DNA of 64,000 nucleotides from UBA668 sp040081465 (GCA_040081465.1 JBEBGL010000007.1:44330-108329), one strand, 5' to 3'. Positions 8,919 through 17,366 are shown, counted from the stretch's first letter. A program made the numbers and translations. Notes: generated from the sequence alone by a model not told the origin.

Positions 8919-10124
8919 TCAGGCGGCGTAGGCGATCTCCGAGTGCTCGGACACATCAAGGCCACCTTGCTCGGCCACCTCTGAAACTCGCACACCGATC
9001 GTGTACTTCAGCGCCAGCATGATCACGGTGGTCACTGCGAAGCAATAGGCCATCGTCGCTGCGTTGGCCAAAGCCTGTTCGCCGAGCAGCTTGAACCCGC
9101 CGCCGAAGAACGTGCCGGCCAGGAACTCGCCGCCGAAGAACTCGGGGTCGGCGAAGAGTCCGACTGCCAATGAGCCAACGAGGCCGGCACCGAGGTGCAC
9201 GCCGACGACATCGAGTGCGTCGTCGTAACCCACCTTGCGCTTCAATCCGACGGCGAAGCAGCAGATGACGCCCGTGCCCAAGCCGATGTAGATCGGCGAC
9301 ATGCCCGAAACGAAACCGGCGGCGGGGGTGATGGCTACCAGTCCGGCCACGATTCCAGATGCCACACCGAGGTTCGTGAAGTGTCCGTCGCGGAGACGCT
9401 CGACGATCGTCCACGACAAACCTGCCGCGGCTGCCGCGAGAAAGGTGTTGATGAACGCTTGCACCGCTTGGCCGTTTGCATGAAGCGCCGAGCCCGCATT
9501 GAAGCCGAACCAGCCGAACCAAAGGATGCCCGTACCTAGCATCACCAGTGGCATCGAGTGCGGTGGCTGAATCTTGTCTGGCCAGCCTTTGCGCTTGCCC
9601 AACACGAGAATTGCGGCGAGTGCGGCGATGCCTGCGTTGACGTGAATGGCGGTGCCACCCGCAAAGTCGAGTGCGCCGCGGTCGCCGATCCATCCGCCGT
9701 ACACCCACTTGAAGACGGGCACAAAGACGAGCAGTAACCAGACCGGCGCGAAGATCGCCCATGCAGAGAACTTCATGCGACCAGCGACCGCACCCGAGAT
9801 GAGAGCCGGAGTGATCACCGCGAACATTCCGAGGAACACCATCGTAAGCAATCCGGCGCCACCGTCTTCGCCCGTGATGCTGAGCCCGTCGAGAAACGCA
9901 AGGTCGAAGTTGCCGATGAACGATCCGTCACCTGACTGTGCCAGCGAGTAGCCGACGACCGCCCAGACGATCGGGATGGTGAGCAGACACCAGAAGTTCA
10001 TCATCAGCATGTTCATGACGTTGCGCGTCTGATCCATGCCTCCGTAGAACAGCGCGAGCCCAGGTGTCATGAACAACACAAGGGCCGCAGAGACCAACAC
10101 CCACGCCGCATCACCAGTATCCAT
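8919..10124 (-). CDS. amt: Ammonium transporter (Amt/MEP/Rh family)
   Basis: The 401-residue channel protein starts directly at the first membrane helix (MDTGDAAWVLVSAALVLFMT). It carries LALFYGGMDQTRNVMNMLMM, WFGFNAGSAL, the first pore His in AIHVNAGIAALAA and the second in VGVHLGAGLVGSL, so both pore histidines are present. It conducts ammonium across the inner membrane. No glnB/glnK gene follows, which is a departure from the usual amt-glnK pair. Two GAAAC half sites one helical turn apart lie 50-66 bp upstream and may bind a GlnR-type nitrogen regulator. Confidence 0.96.
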   Translation of the reverse strand: MDTGDAAWVLVSAALVLFMTPGLALFYGGMDQTRNVMNMLMMNFWCLLTIPIVWAVVGYSLAQSGDGSFIGNFDLAFLDGLSITGEDGGAGLLTMVFLGMFAVITPALISGAVAGRMKFSAWAIFAPVWLLLVFVPVFKWVYGGWIGDRGALDFAGGTAIHVNAGIAALAAILVLGKRKGWPDKIQPPHSMPLVMLGTGILWFGWFGFNAGSALHANGQAVQAFINTFLAAAAAGLSWTIVERLRDGHFTNLGVASGIVAGLVAITPAAGFVSGMSPIYIGLGTGVICCFAVGLKRKVGYDDALDVVGVHLGAGLVGSLAVGLFADPEFFGGEFLAGTFFGGGFKLLGEQALANAATMAYCFAVTTVIMLALKYTIGVRVSEVAEQGGLDVSEHSEIAYAA

Positions 10125-10174
10125 TAGTGCTCCCTCTTAGTCAGTGGATTTCGTGCGCAGTGTGACGCACCACT

Positions 10175-10190
10175 GTTTCAGAGGTGTTTC
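10175..10190 (-). promoter_or_regulatory. Possible GlnR-type box upstream of amt
   Basis: On the minus strand two GAAAC pentamers are separated by 6 bp, giving an 11-bp period, 50-66 bp before the amt ATG. Actinobacterial GlnR boxes consist of GNTNAC and GAAAC half sites with 6-bp spacers, and amt is a classic GlnR target. The flanking GNTNAC half sites are not clear. Confidence 0.4.
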
Positions 10191-10238
10191 TGTCCGACGA
10201 ACTAGGCATGAACACGATCGGCGCTCAGCCACTGCCGT

Positions 10239-10973
10239 TCAGTCGTTGAGGTAGCCCTCGATGGCTCCGACGTGACGGCGCAGTCGGCGCTCGGCCGCGT
10301 CGGCATCACGCGCAAGGATCGCCTCGGCGATTCGCATGTGCACGCGATGGATTTGCTCGGCGCGCTCTTTCAAATCTTCTGCCGAACCGACGGGACTCGA
10401 GTGTCGACTGGTGACGCGACTGAGGATCTGCACGAACATCACCATCGCCGGGCTGCCGGTGAGTTCGGCGAGTAGTAGATGGAAGCGATTGGACGGGTAG
10501 TCCTCGCTCGGTTCGTCGGGGTTCCAGCCGGCGAGGATCATCTCGACTTCGTTGTCCATGTGTTCGCGAATGGCGGCTTCGCCAGCCTTAGTCAGCGCCT
10601 TGATCGCGGCGCGCACGCATGCGACTTCGATTGCCGACCGTGCTTCGGTCATCTGGCTCGGACTGATCTTGCGGTACTCGAGGTTCAGCAACACGGCGCG
10701 CACAGCGGCATCGACACTTGGTTCAACAACAACAAGTCCGCCACCGGGACCGCGCCGCATCTCGGCGACTCCGTGATGGCCGACGAGGCGAATCGCTTCG
10801 CGGAACACGGCGCGGCTCACCCCGTAGCGCTCGCACAGCTCGGCCTCAGAACCGATGACCTCGCCGACCTTCCAGCCGGAGGCAACGATCTCGTTTTCAA
10901 TCCGCTCGGCCAGCAACTCGCCCATCTTCCGGCCGCCTGCGGGCGCGCTTAGACGGGTTGGCACTGAACTCAC
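10239..10973 (-). CDS. GntR-family transcriptional regulator, FadR/FCD subfamily
   Basis: The 244-residue protein has an N-terminal winged helix (LLAERIENEIVASGWKVGEV, then SEAELCERYGVSRAVFREAI) and an all-helical FCD ligand-binding domain (about 95-235). FCD proteins bind small carboxylates or acyl-CoA, with a metal held by Asp/His residues. GTG 10973 was preferred because it retains the GRKMGE segment that normally precedes the winged helix; the frame continuing to 11594 is antisense to the next gene. It is divergent from an SDR-CaiB operon and is the only transcription factor in the window, hence the candidate regulator for the palindrome found across the catabolic region. Confidence 0.93.
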   Translation of the reverse strand: MSSVPTRLSAPAGGRKMGELLAERIENEIVASGWKVGEVIGSEAELCERYGVSRAVFREAIRLVGHHGVAEMRRGPGGGLVVVEPSVDAAVRAVLLNLEYRKISPSQMTEARSAIEVACVRAAIKALTKAGEAAIREHMDNEVEMILAGWNPDEPSEDYPSNRFHLLLAELTGSPAMVMFVQILSRVTSRHSSPVGSAEDLKERAEQIHRVHMRIAEAILARDADAAERRLRRHVGAIEGYLND

Positions 10974-10989
10974 ATTGAGGACACTAATC
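10974..10989. promoter_or_regulatory. Weak copy of the ATTSAGTAYACTSAAT palindrome
   Basis: The sequence ATTGAGGACACTAATC matches the consensus at 12 of 16 positions. It abuts the GTG of the GntR regulator and lies 43 bp before the divergent SDR gene, the position expected for autoregulation. Confidence 0.35.
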
Positions 10990-11031
10990 TGCTGCACGCC
11001 ACGGCCGCGCGTACAGCGAGAAAGCAAGATC

Positions 11032-11751
11032 ATGTCGACACTCCAAGGACGCACAGCGGTGATCATCGGAGGAACCTCCGGCATGGGGTTTGCGACCGCC
11101 CAGCGACTGATCGCCGACGGAGCGCACGTCGCGATCGTCGGCCGCGATCGCGCGAAGGCCGTGCAGGCTGGTGAGGCGCTCGGTGCCGCCGCGACGGTAG
11201 GTGTGTTCGATGCCGCGGATGAAGCCGCTCTACGCAAGTTCGCCGAACAACTGGGCTCGGTCGACCACGTGGTCTCGTTCGCCGGGCTGCAACCGGCGGT
11301 CGCGATCGGAAAGTCGACCCACGACGACTTCTTGTCGGCATTCGACGCTCGAGTTTGGGCGGCGCGCAACTGCTGCGCGGTTCTTGCGCCGCTCATGCCG
11401 GTCGACGGCTCGTTCACCTTTTGTTCTGGCGTCTCCGCGGTGCGGCCCCGTGCGGGTCGCTCGCCAGGAGCGGTAGCCACAGCGGCGGTCGAGTCGTTCT
11501 GTCGCGCGATGGCCGTCGAGCTCGCGCCGATTCGCGTCAACGCGATCTGCCCAGGCGCCGTGGAGACAGACGTACTGCGTCGCGCGCTCGGCACAGATCC
11601 AGACGCTGCCCTCGCGCGACTCGCGGCATCGATGCCTGTTGGGCACGTTGGTCAACCCGCAGAGATCGCGCACGCTGTTCAGTTTCTGATGACCAACACG
11701 TTCACCACCGGAATCACGTTGCGAGTCGACGGCGGCGCGCTGCTGACATGA
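11032..11751 (+). CDS. Short-chain dehydrogenase/reductase family protein with degenerate active site
   Basis: The 239-residue Rossmann-fold protein has the nucleotide motif GGTSGMGFATAQ near the N-terminus, SFAGLQPA in place of NNAG, and the C-terminal VNAICPG and LRVDGG segments of classical SDRs. The catalytic Tyr-xxx-Lys is absent: the corresponding stretch reads SPGAVATAAVESFCRAMA after the Ser-bearing FCSGVSAV strand. Dehydrogenase activity by the usual mechanism is therefore doubtful. The start is ATG 11032; a longer frame from 10855 is antisense to the GntR gene. It overlaps the following CaiB gene by 4 bp (ATGA), suggesting a coupled pair. Confidence 0.85.
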   Translation: MSTLQGRTAVIIGGTSGMGFATAQRLIADGAHVAIVGRDRAKAVQAGEALGAAATVGVFDAADEAALRKFAEQLGSVDHVVSFAGLQPAVAIGKSTHDDFLSAFDARVWAARNCCAVLAPLMPVDGSFTFCSGVSAVRPRAGRSPGAVATAAVESFCRAMAVELAPIRVNAICPGAVETDVLRRALGTDPDAALARLAASMPVGHVGQPAEIAHAVQFLMTNTFTTGITLRVDGGALLT

Positions 11752-12989
11752 CGAACCTTCTAAGCGGTGTGCGCGTTCTTGAGTCGGCGATCTTGCTGAA
11801 CGGCGACACGCTTGGCATGCACCTTGCCGATCTCGGTGCCGACGTAGTCAAGATCGAGTCACCGGGTACTGGCGACTATCTGCGCGACATCCTCGGCCAA
11901 ATCGAACCGCGTCACAGCCCAGCGCATCTGCAGGTCAACAAGAACAAGCGCAGCATCGCGCTCGACCTGCGCGCCGAGGGCGGGCTCGACGTGTTCTGGG
12001 ATCTGCTGCGCACCGCCGACGTCTTCATCGACGGTTTCGCTGGCGCGGCGACCGACAAGCTGGGAATCGGTTACGACGCGCAACGCCAACACAAGCCCGA
12101 CATCATCTATTGCCAGTACACCGGCTTCGGTCGCAACGGTCCCTACGCGGCGATACCGACTCACGGACAGATGATGAATGCCGAGGCGGCAGCGATTGCG
12201 TTGAAGACGAGCGACGACGGGTTTGTCCGCATCGTCGAGAACCGCGAACTAATGGGCGGCACAACGATTGGTGGCGACGGGACTTCGGCCGGAGCGATCC
12301 ACGCTGCGCTACGCGTTGTCGCCGCGCTGTTCCGCCGCGATCGCACAGGTGAAGGCGCCTTCCTCGATGCGTCCGCAGCGGATGCCGTCATCTCGCAAGG
12401 TTGGATCGCCGCGGTCTACGGACTCAACCACGATCGCATCAAAGACCACACCGGTCTGCGCCAACCGGGCAGCGAGCCGTTCACCGGAGCGAAGTATCAG
12501 TACTACGGAACGGCCGACGGTAAGTACGTGCTGTTCTGCTGCATCGAGCCCAAGTTCTGGACTCGCTTTTGCGAAGTAGTCGACCGTCACGACTTGATCG
12601 ATCGTCAGACCGAAGCTGGTGCAGTCGACTTTGGTCGCGACGACCACGACTTGCGTCGACAACTGCAGACCATCCTCGGCGCCGAGTCGCAGCAACACTG
12701 GATCGAGTTAGCGATTCGCGAGCGGCTACCAATCGGGCCGGCGCATCAAGGTGTCGCAAGTCTGCGCGACGACGCACACATCGCCGAGCGCCAGATCATC
12801 GTTGAAGGCAATCATCCGATCGCCGGTCCGTTCACATATGTCGGTGAACCCGTGATCGTCGATCATCAGGCATACGAAACTCCGCGGCCAGCGCCAACCG
12901 TGGGAATGCAGACGCGTGAGGTGCTAGCGGAGATCGGTTACGACGCCACTCGAATCGACGACTTGCTCAGCAAGCACGTCGTCAGCTGA
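11748..12989 (+). CDS. CaiB/BaiF family CoA-transferase (class III)
   Basis: The 413-residue protein opens with LSGVRVLESAILLNGDTLGM and HLADLGADVVKIESPGTGDY, the standard N-terminal CoA-transferase III pattern, followed by VNKNKRSIALDL and YCQYTGFGRNGPYA. The family moves CoA between carboxylic acids through an enzyme-bound anhydride on an Asp. The acceptor acid is not predictable. It is coupled to the preceding SDR gene. The 3' end overlaps the convergent ferredoxin gene by 8 bp. Confidence 0.93.
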   Translation: MTNLLSGVRVLESAILLNGDTLGMHLADLGADVVKIESPGTGDYLRDILGQIEPRHSPAHLQVNKNKRSIALDLRAEGGLDVFWDLLRTADVFIDGFAGAATDKLGIGYDAQRQHKPDIIYCQYTGFGRNGPYAAIPTHGQMMNAEAAAIALKTSDDGFVRIVENRELMGGTTIGGDGTSAGAIHAALRVVAALFRRDRTGEGAFLDASAADAVISQGWIAAVYGLNHDRIKDHTGLRQPGSEPFTGAKYQYYGTADGKYVLFCCIEPKFWTRFCEVVDRHDLIDRQTEAGAVDFGRDDHDLRRQLQTILGAESQQHWIELAIRERLPIGPAHQGVASLRDDAHIAERQIIVEGNHPIAGPFTYVGEPVIVDHQAYETPRPAPTVGMQTREVLAEIGYDATRIDDLLSKHVVS

Positions 12990-13173
12990 TTTGAATTGCC
13001 TGCTCGGGGCAACCGAGGGCGGCGCGCCGAACATCGTTCTCTAGCTCGGGAGGAATGTCGGCGAGTAGAAGGAATGCGTGGCCATCTTCCTCGCGCAGGC
13101 CGAACACTTGCGGTGCCGATGTCGCGCACAACGTGTGCCCCTGGCAGACGTCTTCGAGCACTCGTACCTGCAT
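12982..13173 (-). CDS. [3Fe-4S] ferredoxin (P450-type electron carrier)
   Basis: The 63-residue acidic ferredoxin has CQGHTLC (C-x5-C) near the N-terminus and CPEQAI near the C-terminus, the three-Cys pattern of single-cluster 3Fe-4S ferredoxins that feed actinobacterial P450s. The start is ATG 13173, preceded by GGGAGTG; a TTG six codons upstream is less likely. The only P450 in the window is 38 kb away, but both genes are preceded by the same palindrome, which links them functionally. It is divergent from an amidohydrolase gene. Confidence 0.9.
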   Translation of the reverse strand: MQVRVLEDVCQGHTLCATSAPQVFGLREEDGHAFLLLADIPPELENDVRRAALGCPEQAIQIS

Positions 13174-13199
13174 CTCACTCCCGTCCGGCAATGTGACAA

Positions 13200-13215
13200 A
13201 TTCAGTATGCTCTAT
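13200..13215. promoter_or_regulatory. Palindromic operator candidate (14/16 to ATTSAGTAYACTSAAT)
   Basis: The sequence is ATTCAGTATGCTCTAT. It lies in the divergent intergenic region, 26 bp upstream of the ferredoxin ATG and 35 bp upstream of the amidohydrolase ATG. An AT-rich TATTATAG follows directly and may be a -10 element. Confidence 0.6.
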
Positions 13216-13250
13216 TATAGTCGGATGCGAGCAACGAGGTAGGGGGCAGC

Positions 13251-14420
13251 ATGGTTCTGCAACACGATTTCGACTTGATCAGCGTTGACGATCACATCAT
13301 CGAGCCGCCGAAGGTTTGGTCGGATCGACTTCCCGCCAAGTATCAAGAGGCAGGACCGCGCGTCGTGAACAAAGACGACGGCAGCGAGGCATGGGAATTC
13401 GAAGGCGAGCTCGTTGCGACGATGGGCCTGAACGCCGTCGCCGGCAAAGAGTTCAAAGACTTCGCGATGGACCCGATGACCTACGCCGACATGATCGAGG
13501 GTTGCTACAACCCGGTGCAGCGCGCCCGCGACCTTTTGCAGGACGGCGTTCGCGGCAGCTTGTGCTTCCCGACGTTCCCGCGATTCGCTGGCCAACGATT
13601 CACCACCGCGAAAGACAAGACGCTCGGCGATCTGTGCGTGAAGGCCTACAACGACTGGATGCTCGACGAGTGGTGTGCATCGGTGCCAGGGCTGTACATC
13701 CCGATGATGATCGGCCAACTGTGGGATCCAAAAGCGATGGCGGCCGAGATTCATCGGTGCGCGGCGCGCGGTGTGCGAGCAGTCAGCTTCCCCGAGAGCA
13801 CTACGCCGTTCGACTTGCCGTCATTCCATACCGATTTCTGGGATCCCGTGTGGCAGGCAGTCGTCGACGCTGACATTGCTGTGTGCATTCACATCGGCAC
13901 CAGCGGACGCACACATCTGCCGTCGCCAGATGCTCCGTACTCGGTGGCCGTCGCGCTCGGCCCGGTGAACGCGCAGATCACGTTCATGGACCTGCTGCTC
14001 TCCGGAATTCCAGAGCGCTTTCCGAAGATCAAGATCGCATTGTCGGAAGGCGGAATCGGTTGGGTGCCGTTTGCGCTCGAGCGAGTCGATCGCACGTGGG
14101 AGCGCCATCGCTTCTGGGCGAAGATGGGCGACACACCACCATCGGAACTCTTCCGTCGCAACTTCTGGGTCTGCTTCATCGACGAGTACGCCGGTCTCGA
14201 TTCGCGCGAGCGCATCGGTGTCGATCGCATCATGTGGGAGTGCGACTATCCGCACGCCGACACACCGTGGCCGAATAGCCAGGCCGAGGTCACCAAGATG
14301 CTGTCGGACTTGCCGGCTGATGACGTTGCCGCGATGACGCACGGCAACGCCGAGAAGTTGTTCCGGTGGACCGAGCGTCCCGACGTCGAGGCGATCCTCG
14401 GCAATGGCAAGAGTGCGTAG
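13251..14420 (+). CDS. Amidohydrolase-2 (ACMSD-like) metal-dependent hydrolase
   Basis: The 389-residue TIM-barrel enzyme starts LISVDDHIIEPPKVW, where the usual first-strand HxH is reduced to DDH. It also carries CIHIGTSGR, ALSEGGIGWVP and MWECDYPHADTPWP with the late metal-binding Asp. Relatives are decarboxylases or hydrolases of cyclic and aromatic acids. The start follows GAGGTAGGGGG. It is one of four amidohydrolase-2 proteins in the window and is divergent from a 3Fe-4S ferredoxin, with a shared operator candidate between them. Confidence 0.9.
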   Translation: MVLQHDFDLISVDDHIIEPPKVWSDRLPAKYQEAGPRVVNKDDGSEAWEFEGELVATMGLNAVAGKEFKDFAMDPMTYADMIEGCYNPVQRARDLLQDGVRGSLCFPTFPRFAGQRFTTAKDKTLGDLCVKAYNDWMLDEWCASVPGLYIPMMIGQLWDPKAMAAEIHRCAARGVRAVSFPESTTPFDLPSFHTDFWDPVWQAVVDADIAVCIHIGTSGRTHLPSPDAPYSVAVALGPVNAQITFMDLLLSGIPERFPKIKIALSEGGIGWVPFALERVDRTWERHRFWAKMGDTPPSELFRRNFWVCFIDEYAGLDSRERIGVDRIMWECDYPHADTPWPNSQAEVTKMLSDLPADDVAAMTHGNAEKLFRWTERPDVEAILGNGKSA

Positions 14421-14430
14421 AGTGAGCGTG

Positions 14431-14958
14431 ATGCGCACCAAACTCTCAGTCGCGTTTGCCAGTGTGGTCTTGATTGCCGCGTGTGGCGGAAGCGACGATT
14501 CAACTTCTGGCGACACCGACGCACCAACGACTGTCGCCGCCGACACGACAGTGGCCGACCCGACAACGACTGTGGCCAGCGGGGAAGTCGTCAACGCCGA
14601 TCCGGTGTTGGTCGATCTCAGCGGTGACTTTGTGATCGGTGTGGACACGATCACGTACAAAGCTGGCACGATCAACTTCCTCGCGACCAACGCCAGCGAC
14701 ACGCCGCACGAGTTCGGAATCGCGCGCGGCAACAGTTACGAAGAACTGCCCTTGCTTGCCAACGGCAGCATCGATGAAGACGCGCTCGGCGACGACTTCC
14801 TCGGCAAGACGCCAGTCGTCGATCAGATTCTGTCGCCAGAACGCGAGATCAGCTTCGACCTCACGCCCGGCAGTTATGTGATGTTCTGCAACCTGGTGGT
14901 GGGTCCGTCGTCTCACGCTGCTCGCGGCCAGGTCTTGTCGATCACAGTCATCGAGTGA
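14431..14958 (+). CDS. Secreted lipoprotein with cupredoxin-like domain
   Basis: The signal sequence MRTKLSVAFASVVLIAAC ends in a lipobox Cys at 18, followed by a Thr/Asp/Ala linker and a beta domain from about residue 55. The presumed copper ligands are the His in TPHEFGI, the Cys in YVMFCNL and the His in SSHAARGQ. The last ligand position, usually Met, appears to be Gln, as in stellacyanins. It probably carries electrons or binds copper outside the membrane. The frame is open from 14404, but ATG 14431 gives a normal signal peptide. It is 10 bp after the amidohydrolase stop and 3 bp before the next gene. Confidence 0.75.
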   Translation: MRTKLSVAFASVVLIAACGGSDDSTSGDTDAPTTVAADTTVADPTTTVASGEVVNADPVLVDLSGDFVIGVDTITYKAGTINFLATNASDTPHEFGIARGNSYEELPLLANGSIDEDALGDDFLGKTPVVDQILSPEREISFDLTPGSYVMFCNLVVGPSSHAARGQVLSITVIE

Positions 14959-14961
14959 GCA

Positions 14962-15423
14962 ATGGGTGAGCTGTTCGGAACACCCGCCCATCCGCTGCTA
15001 GTCCACATTCCGATTGTTCTGCTGCCGCTGCTATCGGTGATAGCGATTGTGATGGCCGCAAAGCCAGCGTGGCGTAGTCGACTGACATGGCCGCTGTTGG
15101 CGGCGACGCTGATCACTGCCGCAGTGACCGTCTGGGCAACGCAGGCGGGCGAGCAACTTCAAGATGCGTTACAACCGGCGCTCGGTTCGAAGGGCGACCG
15201 GCACGCAGAGCTCGGCGATCAAACAGCGCTACTGGCAACCATCTTCTTCGTAGGCACGCTGGCGATGGCCGTGATGGACCGCTGGTTCAAGCGACTAACG
15301 CGTTCAGCAGTCGCGCTCGCGTGGGTCGTGGCAGTGGTCGGTGTTGTCACTGCGGTGTGGGTGATTCGGACAGGCCACGAAGGCGCCCGCATCACATGGG
15401 ACGGCGTAAACGTCGGCGGCTGA
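14962..15423 (+). CDS. DUF2231 membrane protein
   Basis: The 153-residue protein has four predicted membrane helices and the DUF2231 opening GTPAHPLLVHIPIVLLPLLS, whose HPxxVHxPI pattern defines the family. Members are often found beside cytochrome or copper genes, fitting the upstream cupredoxin-like lipoprotein. It starts 3 bp after that gene's stop, so both are probably on one transcript. The biochemical role is unknown. Confidence 0.85.
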   Translation: MGELFGTPAHPLLVHIPIVLLPLLSVIAIVMAAKPAWRSRLTWPLLAATLITAAVTVWATQAGEQLQDALQPALGSKGDRHAELGDQTALLATIFFVGTLAMAVMDRWFKRLTRSAVALAWVVAVVGVVTAVWVIRTGHEGARITWDGVNVGG

Positions 15424-15476
15424 CGAGCACCTGTGGGTCGGCGGTCCGCCAGATCAGTTCGTGGAATACTGAGCAC

Positions 15477-16694
15477 GTGGCAGATGACGCTGATATCGAT
15501 ATTGACGACGCAACCTTGGATGACTCCGAGCTCCCGTCAGAAGACGACGACCAGCTATCGGAAGAGTCCGGTGAGCTGAGTGCGGCGGATGTCGAGCCAC
15601 TTGTGCTCTACACCCTTGACTGGAGCGTTCAGTCTCTCCTCGAGCGAATCGGATCCACCTTCGACATCAGCCCAGCATTTCAGCGTCGGGACGCGTGGGA
15701 CCGAACGCGCAAGAGCCTCTACATCGAGTCGCTTATGGCCGGCCTGCCAGTGCCACAAATCGTTCTAGCGGAAGATCGCGAATTGCGAGGTCGTTTCATC
15801 GTGCTGGATGGCAAGCAGCGACTCGTCACGATGAAGCAATTTGCGTCACCATCATTGACGTTTCCGTCGTTCCGGCTTCGGGGTCTCCAGTTCCTTCCCG
15901 AGCTGGACGGTAAGACGTTTGACGAGATCTTTAGCTCGATGGAAACGAGCGAATACGCCGAGGCATTCCTAGCCCAACCAGTTCGGACAATCGTCGTCCG
16001 CAACTGGAAACGGGTCGAAGTGCTCTACCACATCTTCGTGCGACTGAATCAAGGAAGTGTTTCGCTCTCACCCCAGGAACTGCGGCAGGCCTTGTTCCCA
16101 GGACAGTTCACGCGTTGGATTGACGAAAGATCAGCGAAGAGCACGCCCATTCAGGGGGCGCGTCGGCTGAAACGTGAAGACTTTCGCATGCGTGACGCAG
16201 AGATGCTTCTGAGATACGTCGCGCTGGAAGATTCATTAGAGACATACGGCGGAAACCTGCGATCGTTCTTGGACGACGCGTGCGCGACGGGTAACAAAAA
16301 GTGGCCAACTCGCGCGGACCATTACGCAGCGCTGGCAGATCGGTGTGAGCAGTCGATCGGCTCGGTCTTCGAGGTCTTCGGTGAAAATAGCTTCCTGCGA
16401 TTCGACGGCGAACGCTACGTGCGTCGATTCAACATTGCAGTGTTTGATGCTATGACCGTGGTTTTTTCCGATCCGGCTGTCGCAGCAATTCACCCCTTGC
16501 CGGCCGCCGAGCTACAAGCGGCTTACGAGCGCCTATCGATCGAAAACGAGACATTCCATCGGTCCCTCATTTCGACGACGAAGACAACCTCCGCAACATT
16601 GGGACGCATCCTCTGGCTTGCGGAAGCGGTCGGAGCGGTGCTCGGAGTCAAGCCCGCGGTTATCGACCGAATTGACCAATCTAAAGTCAACTGA
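15477..16694 (+). CDS. DUF262 (ParB/GmrSD-like) domain protein
   Basis: The 405-residue protein has an acidic N-terminal tail (1-38) followed by FDISPAFQRRDAWD and FIVLDGKQRLVTM (DGKQRL at 111-116), the conserved core of DUF262, which is related to ParB NTPase folds and to the N-terminal half of GmrSD type IV restriction enzymes. There is no C-terminal DUF1524 HNH nuclease. GTG 15477 was chosen because the frame upstream overlaps the DUF2231 gene. A HEPN-type gene follows after 10 bp, suggesting a two-gene defence or toxin system. Confidence 0.85.
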   Translation: MADDADIDIDDATLDDSELPSEDDDQLSEESGELSAADVEPLVLYTLDWSVQSLLERIGSTFDISPAFQRRDAWDRTRKSLYIESLMAGLPVPQIVLAEDRELRGRFIVLDGKQRLVTMKQFASPSLTFPSFRLRGLQFLPELDGKTFDEIFSSMETSEYAEAFLAQPVRTIVVRNWKRVEVLYHIFVRLNQGSVSLSPQELRQALFPGQFTRWIDERSAKSTPIQGARRLKREDFRMRDAEMLLRYVALEDSLETYGGNLRSFLDDACATGNKKWPTRADHYAALADRCEQSIGSVFEVFGENSFLRFDGERYVRRFNIAVFDAMTVVFSDPAVAAIHPLPAAELQAAYERLSIENETFHRSLISTTKTTSATLGRILWLAEAVGAVLGVKPAVIDRIDQSKVN

Positions 16695-16704
16695 AAATCA
16701 CCCA

Positions 16705-17316
16705 ATGGCGTCTCCACTCTTCGTGGGTCTCAAGACTTATCTTGCCCGGCTGGAGACGAGCCTCATCGCGGCAGTGAACGACGACAACATTTACTCGGAC
16801 GCGGATCACGACCGCGCGTTGGGATACCGAGTCCTGTCCGCGGCCGCAATCGAGGAATTCATAGAGCAGAGGATTGGCGAGGGTGCCAAGGAAGGCACGT
16901 CCAGGTTCCTCAAGAATAAACCGACGCGTACGGGCCGATGTCTACTGATTTGGCACCTCGCTACGACATCGGTCGCCGCAATGCCGGTCAAAGAAGTGGA
17001 GCAGGTTCCGCACAAGGACCTCGTCGACTCGGCCCTCGATGCGTTTGAGAGCCGAATCAAGAACACACATGGCGCTAACCGAAGGGATGTCCGCAAACTT
17101 ATCTATCCCATTGGCCTGGAGTCCGCACCTCAGATTGAATCGCTGCTCGATAAACTGCAGGCACTCGCGGATGCTCGCGACCCAGCGGTGCATGTAAGAA
17201 TCAACCGGGCAAAGCTCATGGTGCCTCCAGCTGCGGAGGCGGAGAACGTAAGGCAGATCGTAAGCGACCTGGAATATCTCGACGACGCGGTCGAGATCGC
17301 CGCTCAAGCCTTCTAG
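16705..17316 (+). CDS. HEPN-like putative RNase partner of the DUF262 protein
   Basis: The 203-residue, mostly helical protein contains ADARDPAVHVR with R158 and H163, matching the R-x4-6-H catalytic motif of HEPN ribonucleases. An early helix HDRALGYRVLSAAAIEEFIE resembles MAE_28990-type HEPN proteins, a group I recall being found beside DUF262 proteins. Together they could form a nuclease and its NTP-sensing partner, which is inference. The start is ATG 16705, 10 bp after the upstream stop. Confidence 0.6.
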   Translation: MASPLFVGLKTYLARLETSLIAAVNDDNIYSDADHDRALGYRVLSAAAIEEFIEQRIGEGAKEGTSRFLKNKPTRTGRCLLIWHLATTSVAAMPVKEVEQVPHKDLVDSALDAFESRIKNTHGANRRDVRKLIYPIGLESAPQIESLLDKLQALADARDPAVHVRINRAKLMVPPAAEAENVRQIVSDLEYLDDAVEIAAQAF

Positions 17317-17336
17317 TAGCGCGTTGATTCAACGAC

Positions 17337-17366
17337 GGGATGCCGACCTCTGCGGCACAGCATCCC
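17337..17366 (+). terminator. Hairpin after the DUF262-HEPN pair, possible terminator
   Basis: The arms GGGATGC and GCATCCC, with an inner CCG/CGG pair, form a stem starting 20 bp after the HEPN stop. No T-tract follows, so it is at best a weak intrinsic terminator. The remaining sequence to 17556 shows no coding signal I can support. Confidence 0.35.

Noticed and set aside
10974..11594. Long N-terminal extension of the GntR regulator
   Set aside because: It is antisense to the SDR gene and low in complexity; the winged-helix family start fits GTG 10973.
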